The notes below the pieces were generated by a model. It saw only the letters and a list, made by a program, of their open reading frames with translations. It was not told the origin of the DNA and ran no database searches. From Bifidobacterium callitrichos DSM 23973 (lineage in GTDB: Bacteria; Actinomycetota; Actinomycetes; Actinomycetales; Bifidobacteriaceae), in the NCBI RefSeq assembly GCF_000741175.1, contig NZ_JGYS01000011.1, positions 79,562 through 143,561 on the forward strand: a stretch of 64,000 nt of DNA, in the 5' to 3' direction. The translations under genes were made by a program, and so were the position numbers. Shown here one piece after another: positions 7,269-14,716 of the stretch (positions within the stretch are counted from its first letter, which is position 1; the number at the start of each line of letters is the position of its first letter).

Positions 7269-8456
7269 CTAGAACGGAATAGCGGCATGCATTGACCAAA
7301 TGCCTTTGGTCCGAACTTCTAGTGTTCCGTTCATCGCGGTAATGATTTCGCTGTATCTTTTCAGTCCTGAATTCATCCCTTTCATATGCATCCTTTCATT
7401 GGGTTCATGTACAGGTTTATCGCTTAATTCAAGTGTTACTTGATTGTCTGTGGTTGAGATAAGCAATGTGTATTCATATTGTGGATCTGAGTGTTTTGTA
7501 ATATTGCCAAATAGTTCATGAATAAAATCGATAAGGAACCGTTCGATATGTTCGGGTAATTTGTTTATATTTCCTATGGTGATGATTTCGCCATAGTAAC
7601 CCATGTCCTCGATTCGGTTTTTTTTGTTCCTCGATCTCTTCCTCAATATGTTTTTCTTTATTTTTAATATTTTGAGAACTATGTATCTGAGTTGATTTTT
7701 GTCTGATAAAATAAATGTGCTGTCTAGAGTTGTTATCGATTGACGTGTATGGTGTAATGCGTTCGATGCGAGATCGCGAATTGTCAGTAAATCCTTTGTC
7801 TGGCTACTTATTCTATCCGATGTTTTGTCTGTTATTGAGGTATTATTGTCTTCAAGTCGTTTATTGATGATCATTATTATGTTTGTTAAATCATTTGTCG
7901 TATGATCATGTAACTCTCTTGCGATTTACATGTTGTGCTGTAAGGTTATGTTTTTCTGATGCTCTTTAATGTGTTGTGCATTGATTCTAAAGCCCTGGCC
8001 GATTCCTGCGCCTATTACAATAAACGCAATAAAAGTATATGCACTTCCTGCTCCCATTATCCCTGTCGGACGTATGATGCCGTCAAGTATCATTATGAGT
8101 GCGTATAATACTGCTATTGCATAACCTATTAATGGTTTATTGTAAGTGGAAACAGCTATTGCGGATATTCCTAGTACAAGCAACGATAATGGCGCAGGAT
8201 CGAGAATAGTTTCTCCTAGTGCTGTAATCCAAAGTACTGCGTATGAAGCAGAAATAGGGTATTTAATATAATATACTATTATTATCGTTGTTGTGATCAA
8301 TAGAGCTGTAGTGAGTACCAGTTCTTTTGTTGAAGGTTCCATTGCTTGCAGTAGAATCAGATAATTTATGAATTCTACAATCGCTGGTGTTCCTATAATA
8401 CATGCTATTAGTGAAAGATAAGGGTGTGCAAATTGTTTTACTATCTTCTTAATCAT
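7269..8456 (-). pseudogene. Sensor histidine kinase interrupted by an in-frame TAA
   Basis: One reading frame runs from ATG 8456 to the stop at 7269 but contains a TAA at 7926-7928. The first 176 residues are a membrane sensor with five to six hydrophobic segments, ending in a hydrophilic linker (EHQKNITLQHNM). Directly after the TAA comes IARELHDHTTNDL, the phospho-accepting H-box of the HisKA_3 (NarL/DesK) class, with His at codon 183 if the stop is read through. The ATPase part follows, with HELFGNITKHSD as N-box and MKGMNSGLKRYSEII as G-box. The first ATG after the stop (7874) lies beyond the H-box, so neither fragment alone can be a working kinase. It follows its response regulator by 12 nt. 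Either a recent nonsense mutation, a sequence error, or read-through. Confidence 0.8.
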
Positions 8457-8468
8457 CTATCTAACCCT

Positions 8469-9179
8469 TTACACGATATGCATGGATCGACAGTAGTCCA
8501 TTGCTTCCAGCCAGGTATCAACTCCGAGCTTGCGTTTGATGTTTCTTCGGTGCGATGAGACCGTGTCTGCGGTGATGCCCATGCGCGCGCCGATCTGCTT
8601 GCTGCTGAGCGCACCCAGACTGAGGGCGACGATGGAGCGTTCGATGTCGCTCAGTGGCTTCGTGACGTGGCCGTGGACGTTGACTGTTGGTGACGTTTCT
8701 GCTGCGGTCTGTTGTTCATCGGCTATCTTCTCGATGGTGTCAAGCAGCCCCTGCCCGAAGGTCGCCTTGTCAAGTAGCGTGGCAATGCCGGCGTGTGCCG
8801 CGGCCTGTCGGTAGGTGTCGAGATTGTACGAGGTCATGCCGATGATCACGGTGTGTGGCGATCGACTGAGTATCACCGAGGCGATCTGAGGTCCTGTCAC
8901 ACCGTTCAACGCCATGTCGATAAGCAGTATGTCAGTCTTATCCTGCCCATTCCCGGTCATGCGACATTCCTGGATCGCATAGGCGGGGGACGTGGTTGAC
9001 CAGATCGTCACTCTACGGCGCAACCTACGACTCTGTGACTCCAGCATTCGCGTGATGCTGTCCAAAGCGAGCGCATCGTTGTCCAGTATCCCGATGCGAA
9101 GCAGCGAGTCTGTAACTGCCGCTGCTGTCGTCGAAGTGGTGTCTGCTCCCGTGCTTGCGGCTTGGCTGGCGTAACCCAT
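8469..9179 (-). CDS. NarL/LuxR-type response regulator
   Basis: A 236-residue transcription regulator. The receiver domain shows acidic residues D33/D35 (ILDND), phospho-acceptor D88 (ILLIDMALNG), Thr in IIGMTSYN and Lys in LLDKATFG. The C-terminal GerE/LuxR domain (about 170-232) contains LGALSSKQIGARMGITADTV, the DNA-binding helix pair. The first 24 residues are a low-complexity Ala/Thr/Ser extension. The start may be leaderless: TATACT lies 6 nt before the ATG. Upstream at 9223-9236 is TGCAGTTTTCTGCA, also found before two secreted-protein genes, so this protein probably activates itself and the island. It is co-directional with the broken kinase gene and less AT-rich than it. Confidence 0.85.
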   Translation of the reverse strand: MGYASQAASTGADTTSTTAAAVTDSLLRIGILDNDALALDSITRMLESQSRRLRRRVTIWSTTSPAYAIQECRMTGNGQDKTDILLIDMALNGVTGPQIASVILSRSPHTVIIGMTSYNLDTYRQAAAHAGIATLLDKATFGQGLLDTIEKIADEQQTAAETSPTVNVHGHVTKPLSDIERSIVALSLGALSSKQIGARMGITADTVSSHRRNIKRKLGVDTWLEAMDYCRSMHIV

Positions 9180-9185
9180 GATCTG

Positions 9186-9236
9186 AGTATATGCAGTGCG
9201 GGGAAAGGGCGAGGAGGGCCCTTGCAGTTTTCTGCA
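9186..9236 (-). promoter_or_regulatory. Proposed activator site and promoter, copy 3
   Basis: Read on the minus strand, TGCAGAAAACTGCA (9236-9223) lies 31 nt before TATACT (9191-9186), which is 6 nt from the response-regulator ATG, giving a leaderless transcript. No -35 match is seen. The 14-mer sits inside a larger imperfect palindrome (9212-9247) that could also end transcription from the glycosidase gene. Confidence 0.55.
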
Positions 9237-9252
9237 AAGGCCCTCCCGTTGA

Positions 9253-9272
9253 CTGTTAAGACCGCTTAACAG
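9253..9272 (-). terminator. Stem-loop downstream of the GH13 gene
   Basis: CTGTTAAG (9253-9260) pairs perfectly with CTTAACAG (9265-9272) around 4 nt, 22 nt after the GH13 stop on the minus strand. The larger palindrome at 9212-9247 follows it. Confidence 0.55.
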
Positions 9273-9293
9273 CCTGCCGGCGTCTGTCGCCTG

Positions 9294-11108
9294 TCAGCGC
9301 ACGAGCCAGGCGGTGGCGTCTTGCGGGAGGCGGTCGTCGTCGGTGAGCGGGGCGGAGGTGAGGATCACCGCGCCGTCGGGCAGGGCGACCGGCTCGGCGC
9401 CGAAGTTGGTCACCGAGGTGAGCGTACGGCCTTCGGTTGCCGGGCGTGCGTACGCGATGACGTCGTCGTGGTCCTCATCGCCGTTCAGCCAATCGAACGT
9501 CGAAGTGTCGCCGGTCGCGGTGAGGAGCTTTGCGCGCAATGCCAGCGCGCGGCGATAGAGGTTGAGCATCGACCCCTTGTCGTCGGCTTCGGCGTCGGCT
9601 GCGAAGTCCTTGAACCACAACGGCTGCGGCAGGTGCGGCTCGGCCGCGGGCGTGCCGTCGGCGCGAGTCGCGGGGGAGAAGCCGAACGACGTGCCGGCTG
9701 CGAAGTCCGGCGACCACGAGGCCGAGGCGATCGCGGAGGAATCGTCCTCATCCGCGGACCCATCGCCCGTGTGATCGGCCGCACGATCGCCCGCGACCCA
9801 CGGCAGCGGCACGCGGCAGCCGTCGCGGCCCTTGTCGGTGAAGTTGCGGCGCGTGTTGAACGGCGTCGGGTCCTCGAGGCGATCCCACGGGATGTTCGCG
9901 ACCTCGAACAGGCCCAGCTCCTCGCCCTGATAGATGTACACGGCGCCGGGCAGCGCCAGCTCCATCAGCGCGGCGGCGCGGGCGCGGCGGGTGCCGAGTT
10001 CGCGGTCCTCGGTGTACGAGGTGCCGTCGCGCAGCAGCCAGTCGTGCGCGAGCTGGTGGTAGACGGGGCCCTTCACCTGCGGCAGGCCGTAGCGCGACGG
10101 GCTGCGCGGCACGTCGTGGTTGTTCATCACCCATGTGGTGGTCGAGTCTCCGGTTTCGGCGGCCGCCTCGAGGCCGTGGCGGATCGCGGAACGGAACTCG
10201 TCGACGTCCCAGTTCGCCTCGGCGAACTCGAAGTTGAACACCTGACCGAGCTCGTCGGTGTCGGCGTACAGGTGCTGGTGCTCCGGCACCACCCACGCCT
10301 CGCCGACCGCGAAGCGCGGCGGATCGTACTCGTCGAACACTTCACGCCACTCGCGGTAGATCTCGTGCACCTCGCGGCGGTCCCACAGCGGGCTGGTGAA
10401 GTCGTGGCACAGCACCTGCTGCACGGTGTCGGCGGGCATGTCCTCGAGGGGTGTGCTCTCGAGGTCCTTGGCCAGGCCGTGCGCCACGTCGATGCGGAAT
10501 CCGTCGGTGCCGTGGTCGGACCAGAATCGCAGCGTCTTCTTGAACTCCTCGTGCACGTCCGGGTTCTTCCAGTTGAGGTCCGGCTGCTCCTTGGCGAAGA
10601 TGTGCAGGTACCACTGGCCGTCGTCGACCTGCTGCCACGCCGGCCCGCCGAACAGCGACTGCCAGTCGTTCGGCGGCAGCTCGCCGTGCTCCCCGCGGCC
10701 CTCGCGGAAGATGTAGCGGTCGCGTGCGGCCGATCCGCGGCCGGCGGCCAGCGCCTCCTGGAACATGACGTGCTTGTCGGCCGTGTGGTTCGGTACGATG
10801 TCGACGATCACCTTGATCCCGGCTCCGTGCGCGGCGGCGACCATCCGGTCGAAATCGTCCATCGTGCCGAGGCGCGGATCGACGTTGCGGTAGTCGATCA
10901 CGTCATAGCCGCCGTCGGCGAGATCCGACGGGTAGAACGGCGACAGCCAGATCGCGTCCACGCCGAGATCCTTGAGATAGTCCATCTTCTCGGTGACGCC
11001 GGCGATGTCGCCAAGGCCGTCGCCGTTCACGTCCTTGAAGCTGCGCGGGTACACCTGATAGACGACGGCCTGCTTCCACCAGTCGTCGCGTTCGTTGTTC
11101 GCGGTCAT
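9294..11108 (-). CDS. GH13 alpha-glucosidase
   Basis: A 604-residue cytoplasmic enzyme of the oligo-1,6-/alpha-1,4-glucosidase group. Conserved regions in order: DIVPNHT (103-109), GFRIDVAHG with nucleophile D207, VGEAW with acid/base E270, and NNHDVPR with D332. There is no signal peptide. Length and motif spacing match bifidobacterial Agl enzymes that release glucose from the ends of short alpha-glucosides. A LacI-type operator (11146-11161) lies just upstream, between this gene and the divergent DUF624 gene. The exact linkage preference (alpha-1,4 or alpha-1,6) cannot be read from the motifs with confidence. It would act on sugars imported by the transporters in this window. Confidence 0.9.
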   Translation of the reverse strand: MTANNERDDWWKQAVVYQVYPRSFKDVNGDGLGDIAGVTEKMDYLKDLGVDAIWLSPFYPSDLADGGYDVIDYRNVDPRLGTMDDFDRMVAAAHGAGIKVIVDIVPNHTADKHVMFQEALAAGRGSAARDRYIFREGRGEHGELPPNDWQSLFGGPAWQQVDDGQWYLHIFAKEQPDLNWKNPDVHEEFKKTLRFWSDHGTDGFRIDVAHGLAKDLESTPLEDMPADTVQQVLCHDFTSPLWDRREVHEIYREWREVFDEYDPPRFAVGEAWVVPEHQHLYADTDELGQVFNFEFAEANWDVDEFRSAIRHGLEAAAETGDSTTTWVMNNHDVPRSPSRYGLPQVKGPVYHQLAHDWLLRDGTSYTEDRELGTRRARAAALMELALPGAVYIYQGEELGLFEVANIPWDRLEDPTPFNTRRNFTDKGRDGCRVPLPWVAGDRAADHTGDGSADEDDSSAIASASWSPDFAAGTSFGFSPATRADGTPAAEPHLPQPLWFKDFAADAEADDKGSMLNLYRRALALRAKLLTATGDTSTFDWLNGDEDHDDVIAYARPATEGRTLTSVTNFGAEPVALPDGAVILTSAPLTDDDRLPQDATAWLVR

Positions 11109-11145
11109 GCTGTTCCTTTCCCTTTCGTGATGCCAACGCTATCAT

Positions 11146-11161
11146 TGACAACGTATGCAAT
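11146..11161. promoter_or_regulatory. LacI-type operator between divergent genes
   Basis: TGACAACGTATGCAAT has the ACGT centre and TTGCA arm seen at the other maltose-locus operators. It lies 38 nt before the GH13 start and about 55 nt before the DUF624 start, so one site could control both. Confidence 0.65.
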
Positions 11162-11216
11162 ATGATGTGACGTCCGCGGCGAAGCGGGCGCGCGAGTGAT
11201 CGACGGAGGTTCGACG

Positions 11217-11822
11217 ATGCGATTCCTGTCACCCGATTCCGGACTCATGCGAGGCCTTGGCGACCTCGTCGATGCGATTTGGATCAACATCCTGATGCTG
11301 GTCACCAGCCTGCCGCTGGTCACGGTCGGCGCCGCGCTGTCCGCGGGATTCGACACGGCGCGGCGATCGTTGGCAGGCGAGGGTGGCGGCGTCACCCGCA
11401 ACTATTTCCGCGCGTTCCGTGCGAACCTTGTCAAGGCGACCGCCCTGTGGCTGCCGTTCCTGATCGTCGGCGCGGGAGTCGCCTACTCGTGGATCGCGCT
11501 GCGGATCACGCCGCTGCTCGTGCCGAAATTCGGCCTGACCGTGCTGTGGGTCATCGGCTTCGAATGGGCGTTCGCGCTGCAGTCGCGATTCGAGAATCCG
11601 GTCGGCCGGACCCTCGCCAACGCGTACGTGTTCGGTGTGACCCGATTCGGCTACACGCTGGCGATGGTCGCGATCGACGCGGTGTGGATCGCCCTGCTCG
11701 TCGCCTGCTGGTTCTACCTGCCGCAGGGGCTGTTCCTGCTCGTCGTGATGGGGTACGGCACGGCGACGATGCTGCACGTGCCGGTGTTCGAGCGGGCGAT
11801 GAAGGCGTATCTCTCTAGATGA
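11217..11822 (+). CDS. DUF624 (YesL-like) membrane protein
   Basis: A 201-residue protein with four to five hydrophobic segments, matching the DUF624 family (start MRFLSPDSGLM..GDLVDAIWINILML, then SLPLVTVGAALSAGF, then TRNYFRAFRANLVKAT). Such proteins are commonly encoded beside sugar ABC importers, as YesL is with pectin genes in Bacillus; the role is not established. ATG 11217 with GGAGG 8 nt upstream is preferred over 11196. It is divergent from the alpha-glucosidase and probably shares its operator. Confidence 0.8.
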   Translation: MRFLSPDSGLMRGLGDLVDAIWINILMLVTSLPLVTVGAALSAGFDTARRSLAGEGGGVTRNYFRAFRANLVKATALWLPFLIVGAGVAYSWIALRITPLLVPKFGLTVLWVIGFEWAFALQSRFENPVGRTLANAYVFGVTRFGYTLAMVAIDAVWIALLVACWFYLPQGLFLLVVMGYGTATMLHVPVFERAMKAYLSR

Positions 11823-11983
11823 ATGACTACCCCTCAGACCCGCTTCGCGGGCCAGCTCGTCCCGCAACTGCGGACGCGCTGCGCGCGCAGCTGACTGGCT
11901 CGCATGTCGGCTCGCACGTTGCCTACAAACAGCATTGCTGTTTGTTTTCACGGCAACGTCCTAACAGGGGGAGACGAGATGGG
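11823..11983. repeat. Intergenic palindrome cluster (REP-like)
   Basis: The segment begins TGACTACCCCTCAGACCCGC and contains several nested stems: CCCGC-TTCG-CGGG, ACAAACAGC-A/T-GCTGTTTGT near 11925-11945, and an outer ACGTTGCC (11916) with GGCAACGT (11952). Closely similar modules occur at 27490-27545 and 28690-28750. No gene is present. Confidence 0.7.
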
Positions 11984-14326
11984 CTAGTTGTTCATCACCC
12001 GGGCCAGCGAGAGCACGCGCGGGTCGGCGAACACCTCGTCCGTGTGCACCACCCGCCCCGAGGCATCCTGCAGCGGGATGCGCCAGTTCGGGTACTGGTC
12101 CGACGTGCCCGGCTGGTTGACTGTCGCGTGCTGGCCGGTGCCGTCGACCAACGCCGCCTGACGCAGCACCGAGGGCGTGGCGGTCAGCATCGCGTGCATC
12201 GCCTCGACGATCTCCTGCTCATGCCCCGGCACATCCTCGGCGGCCTCGGCGCTGAGCCGGCCGTCCTCGACCAGGCGATCCAGCATCGCCTGACGTTCCG
12301 CGCGCGCCGAGGCGGCGAACACCTCGACCGGTTCGGACAACAGATGCAGACGTTCGCGCAGCGCGACATGCTCGAACTCCAGATAGCCCGCGGTCGGCGG
12401 CAGATCGTGCGTCGTGACCGACGCCAGCGCCTGACGGCGGTAATCGGTCGGCGGCTTGTACGGGTCGCCCGCGTTCGGCGAATCGTCGACGCGTGCGAAC
12501 CACTCCACATCGGTGCCGAGCACGCCGTGATCGGCCAGAATCCGGCGTACGTAATCAGGCACCGTGCCCAGATCCTCGCCGATGACCATGCCGTTCGCGC
12601 GCGTCGCCTCGATCGCGAGCACGGCCAGCATCGCCTCGTGATCGTACATGACGTACGCTCCGCCCTTCGCGCCCATGCCGCGCGGAATCCACCACAGACG
12701 GAACAGGCCGAGCACATGGTCGATGCGCACCGCGCCGGCGTGCGCGAAGATCGACTGGACCATCTCGCGGTACACGCGGTATCCGGTGCGCTCGAGATAG
12801 CGCGGGTTGAACGGCGGCTGACCCCAGTCCTGACCCTGCTGGTTGTAGAAGTCCGGCGGGCAGCCGACCGTCACCGAGCCGACCGCGAACCGCTCCGGGT
12901 TCCACCACGCGTCCGCTCCGAGTGCATGCACGCCGACCGCCATGTCGAGCATCAGCCCCAGCGCCATGCCCGCGTCCTTCGCGGCCGACTGCGCGGCGGT
13001 GAGCTGCTCGTCGGCGATCCACTGCAGCCAGCGGTTGAACTCGAACAGGTCGCGATGCTCCTCGACAAGGGCCGTGACTTCGGGCGATTCGCGGTTCGTG
13101 CGGCCGAACCACGAGTTCGGCTCCCACGGCGCGCCCCACACCTCGAAGGCGACGCACCACGTCGCGAACGCGTCGAGATCCGGGCCGGCGTGACGCTTGA
13201 ACTCCTCGAACGCGCGATCGCGCTCCGGTGTGCGCGGCGCGTTGAAGATCAGACGCAGCGCCTCGCGCTTCGCGGCCCACGAGACGTTGAGGTCCATCGG
13301 ATTCGGGTCGTCGTTGCGGTCGGTGACCCGCGCGTGCAGGGAGTCGACGCGCTCGCGGTCGGCGGGGGTGAGATCGGCGTACTCCGGTACGTCCTGCGGG
13401 CGGATGTACGTGACGTTGAGGAACCGGCGCGATTCCGGCAGGTACGGCGACGGCTCGAGCGGCGGGATCGGCGCGCCCGCGTGCACCGGGTTGATGAGCA
13501 TGAAGTCGGCGCCGGATTTCGCGGCGGCGTCGGCGGCGAGGCGCTTCAGGTCGCCGTAATCGCCCACGCCCCACGAGTCGCGCGAGCGGACCGAGTACAT
13601 CTGCGTCATCCAGCCCCAGCGCTGGCGGGTCCTGACCGCCTCGGGCAGGGCGATGCGCCTCGGGGCGACGATGAGCGTGGCGTCGGCGGTCTGCTCGGCC
13701 ATCTCGACGTGCAGGGTGTGATAGCCGATCGGCAGGTCGGCCGGCAGCGTCAGGATGCGGTCGCCGCTGTTGAAATCGGGCAGGATATCGGCGGGGTCGC
13801 TGTGGAGTTCGGTGCCGTCCTCGAGGGTGATGGTGACGGTCGGCTCCTCGTCGGTGGCGGGGGTGGCGTTGGTGTCTGCGCTGGTGTCGGCGGTTTCTGG
13901 ACGATGCAGGCGGATGGTGGCGGGGCTGAGCGTGGGGGCGGGGGCGTCTGGGTCGCCGTCCGAGTCGCCGTCCGGCCCGTCGACCGTGATGACGATGGTC
14001 GACGACGGGAGCAAACGTTTGCTGTTTTCCTCCTCGATCGCCGCCTGTGACCGCGCGATCGCCTCGTCCGACGTGGCGTCGACGCCGAGCGCGCCGAGCA
14101 CGTTGACGAGTACGTCATCGTCGATCTCGACGTAGGTGCCGAGCTGGTCGATGTACGAGGTGGCCACCCCGCTCGCCTTCGCGAGGCGGATCAGCGGGCG
14201 AGCCAGACGTTCGGCGCTTTCGGTGTGCTGTGTGCCTGCAGTTCCCTTGTGGTCCGCGGTGTCTGTCGTAGTCTTGGTGTCGACCGGCGACTGGGTCGGC
14301 ACGTCGGTTGGCGTGTGTTCGCTCAT
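11984..14326 (-). CDS. malQ: 4-alpha-glucanotransferase (GH77)
   Basis: A 780-residue amylomaltase that moves alpha-1,4-glucan segments between maltooligosaccharides and releases glucose. An N-terminal extension with a helical and beta-sandwich-like part (about 40-220) precedes the GH77 barrel, as in actinobacterial MalQ. Key parts: QMYSVRSRDSWGVGD (243-256), nucleophile D536 in VRIDHVLGLFR, acid/base E584 in IGEDLGTVP, and THDLPPTAGY further on. An Asp/Thr-rich loop (about 118-165) is low complexity. A promoter with a LacI-type operator lies upstream, and a second perfect palindrome lies inside the gene at codons 102-106. It complements the GH13 enzymes and pullulanase in processing imported maltodextrins. 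Confidence 0.93.
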   Translation of the reverse strand: MSEHTPTDVPTQSPVDTKTTTDTADHKGTAGTQHTESAERLARPLIRLAKASGVATSYIDQLGTYVEIDDDVLVNVLGALGVDATSDEAIARSQAAIEEENSKRLLPSSTIVITVDGPDGDSDGDPDAPAPTLSPATIRLHRPETADTSADTNATPATDEEPTVTITLEDGTELHSDPADILPDFNSGDRILTLPADLPIGYHTLHVEMAEQTADATLIVAPRRIALPEAVRTRQRWGWMTQMYSVRSRDSWGVGDYGDLKRLAADAAAKSGADFMLINPVHAGAPIPPLEPSPYLPESRRFLNVTYIRPQDVPEYADLTPADRERVDSLHARVTDRNDDPNPMDLNVSWAAKREALRLIFNAPRTPERDRAFEEFKRHAGPDLDAFATWCVAFEVWGAPWEPNSWFGRTNRESPEVTALVEEHRDLFEFNRWLQWIADEQLTAAQSAAKDAGMALGLMLDMAVGVHALGADAWWNPERFAVGSVTVGCPPDFYNQQGQDWGQPPFNPRYLERTGYRVYREMVQSIFAHAGAVRIDHVLGLFRLWWIPRGMGAKGGAYVMYDHEAMLAVLAIEATRANGMVIGEDLGTVPDYVRRILADHGVLGTDVEWFARVDDSPNAGDPYKPPTDYRRQALASVTTHDLPPTAGYLEFEHVALRERLHLLSEPVEVFAASARAERQAMLDRLVEDGRLSAEAAEDVPGHEQEIVEAMHAMLTATPSVLRQAALVDGTGQHATVNQPGTSDQYPNWRIPLQDASGRVVHTDEVFADPRVLSLARVMNN
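14010..14023. promoter_or_regulatory. Intragenic LacI-type palindrome in malQ
   Basis: AGCAAACGTTTGCT is a perfect 14-bp palindrome of the operator type, inside the malQ coding sequence about 300 nt from the start. It encodes Ser-Lys-Arg-Leu-Leu. It could be an auxiliary looping or road-block operator, or chance. Confidence 0.5.
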
Positions 14327-14437
14327 GGGTGTGCTCCTTTGGGTGCGGCTGTGTGCACGCTGCGTCGCGTGCCGGCCGTCGTGCCGCTACTGCGCGACGC
14401 GACGGCATCCGGGTGCGGATTGCTGCTGCTGCATACG

Positions 14438-14470
14438 ACCATACCGCGTATTGACATCGTTTGCAATACG
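14438..14470 (-). promoter_or_regulatory. malQ promoter with LacI-type operator
   Basis: On the minus strand a -35 TTGCAA (14466-14461) and a -10 TATGGT (14443-14438) are 17 bp apart. The operator-like TATTGACATCGTTTGCAATA (14449-14468) overlaps the -35 and spacer, framed by CGTATTG and CAATACG arms (14447-14470). Confidence 0.65.
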
Positions 14471-14517
14471 GTGGGTGTGGCTAAGTCGAGTGTTCAGGGC
14501 TGCTTGTTCATACGTAT

Positions 14518-14716
14518 CTGCGTTATGAGGGGTACATTTCCTGCTTTGCAGACCTCTATCTCGCTTACGAGGGGTACCTGGTGTGGGTATAAAAGCCCAA
14601 AAATGGCTTGACGGCCACGAGGGCTGGCTATTCTCGGGGCTTTGTACTTCGGGTAGATACCCCTTGTAAGCGAGATAGATGTCCGCAGGAGTCCCGAAGT
14701 ACCCCTCATAACGCAG
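14518..14716. repeat. MITE-like inverted-repeat element, 199 bp
   Basis: The ends CTGCGTTATGAGGGGTAC (14518-14535) and its exact complement (14699-14716) frame two arms of about 90 nt that match at roughly three positions in four over their length; 14556-14568 is complementary to 14666-14678. Each arm holds two direct GAGGGGTA-type copies. The element fills the gap between malQ and the upstream GH13 gene; its last base abuts that gene's stop codon. Confidence 0.75.
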
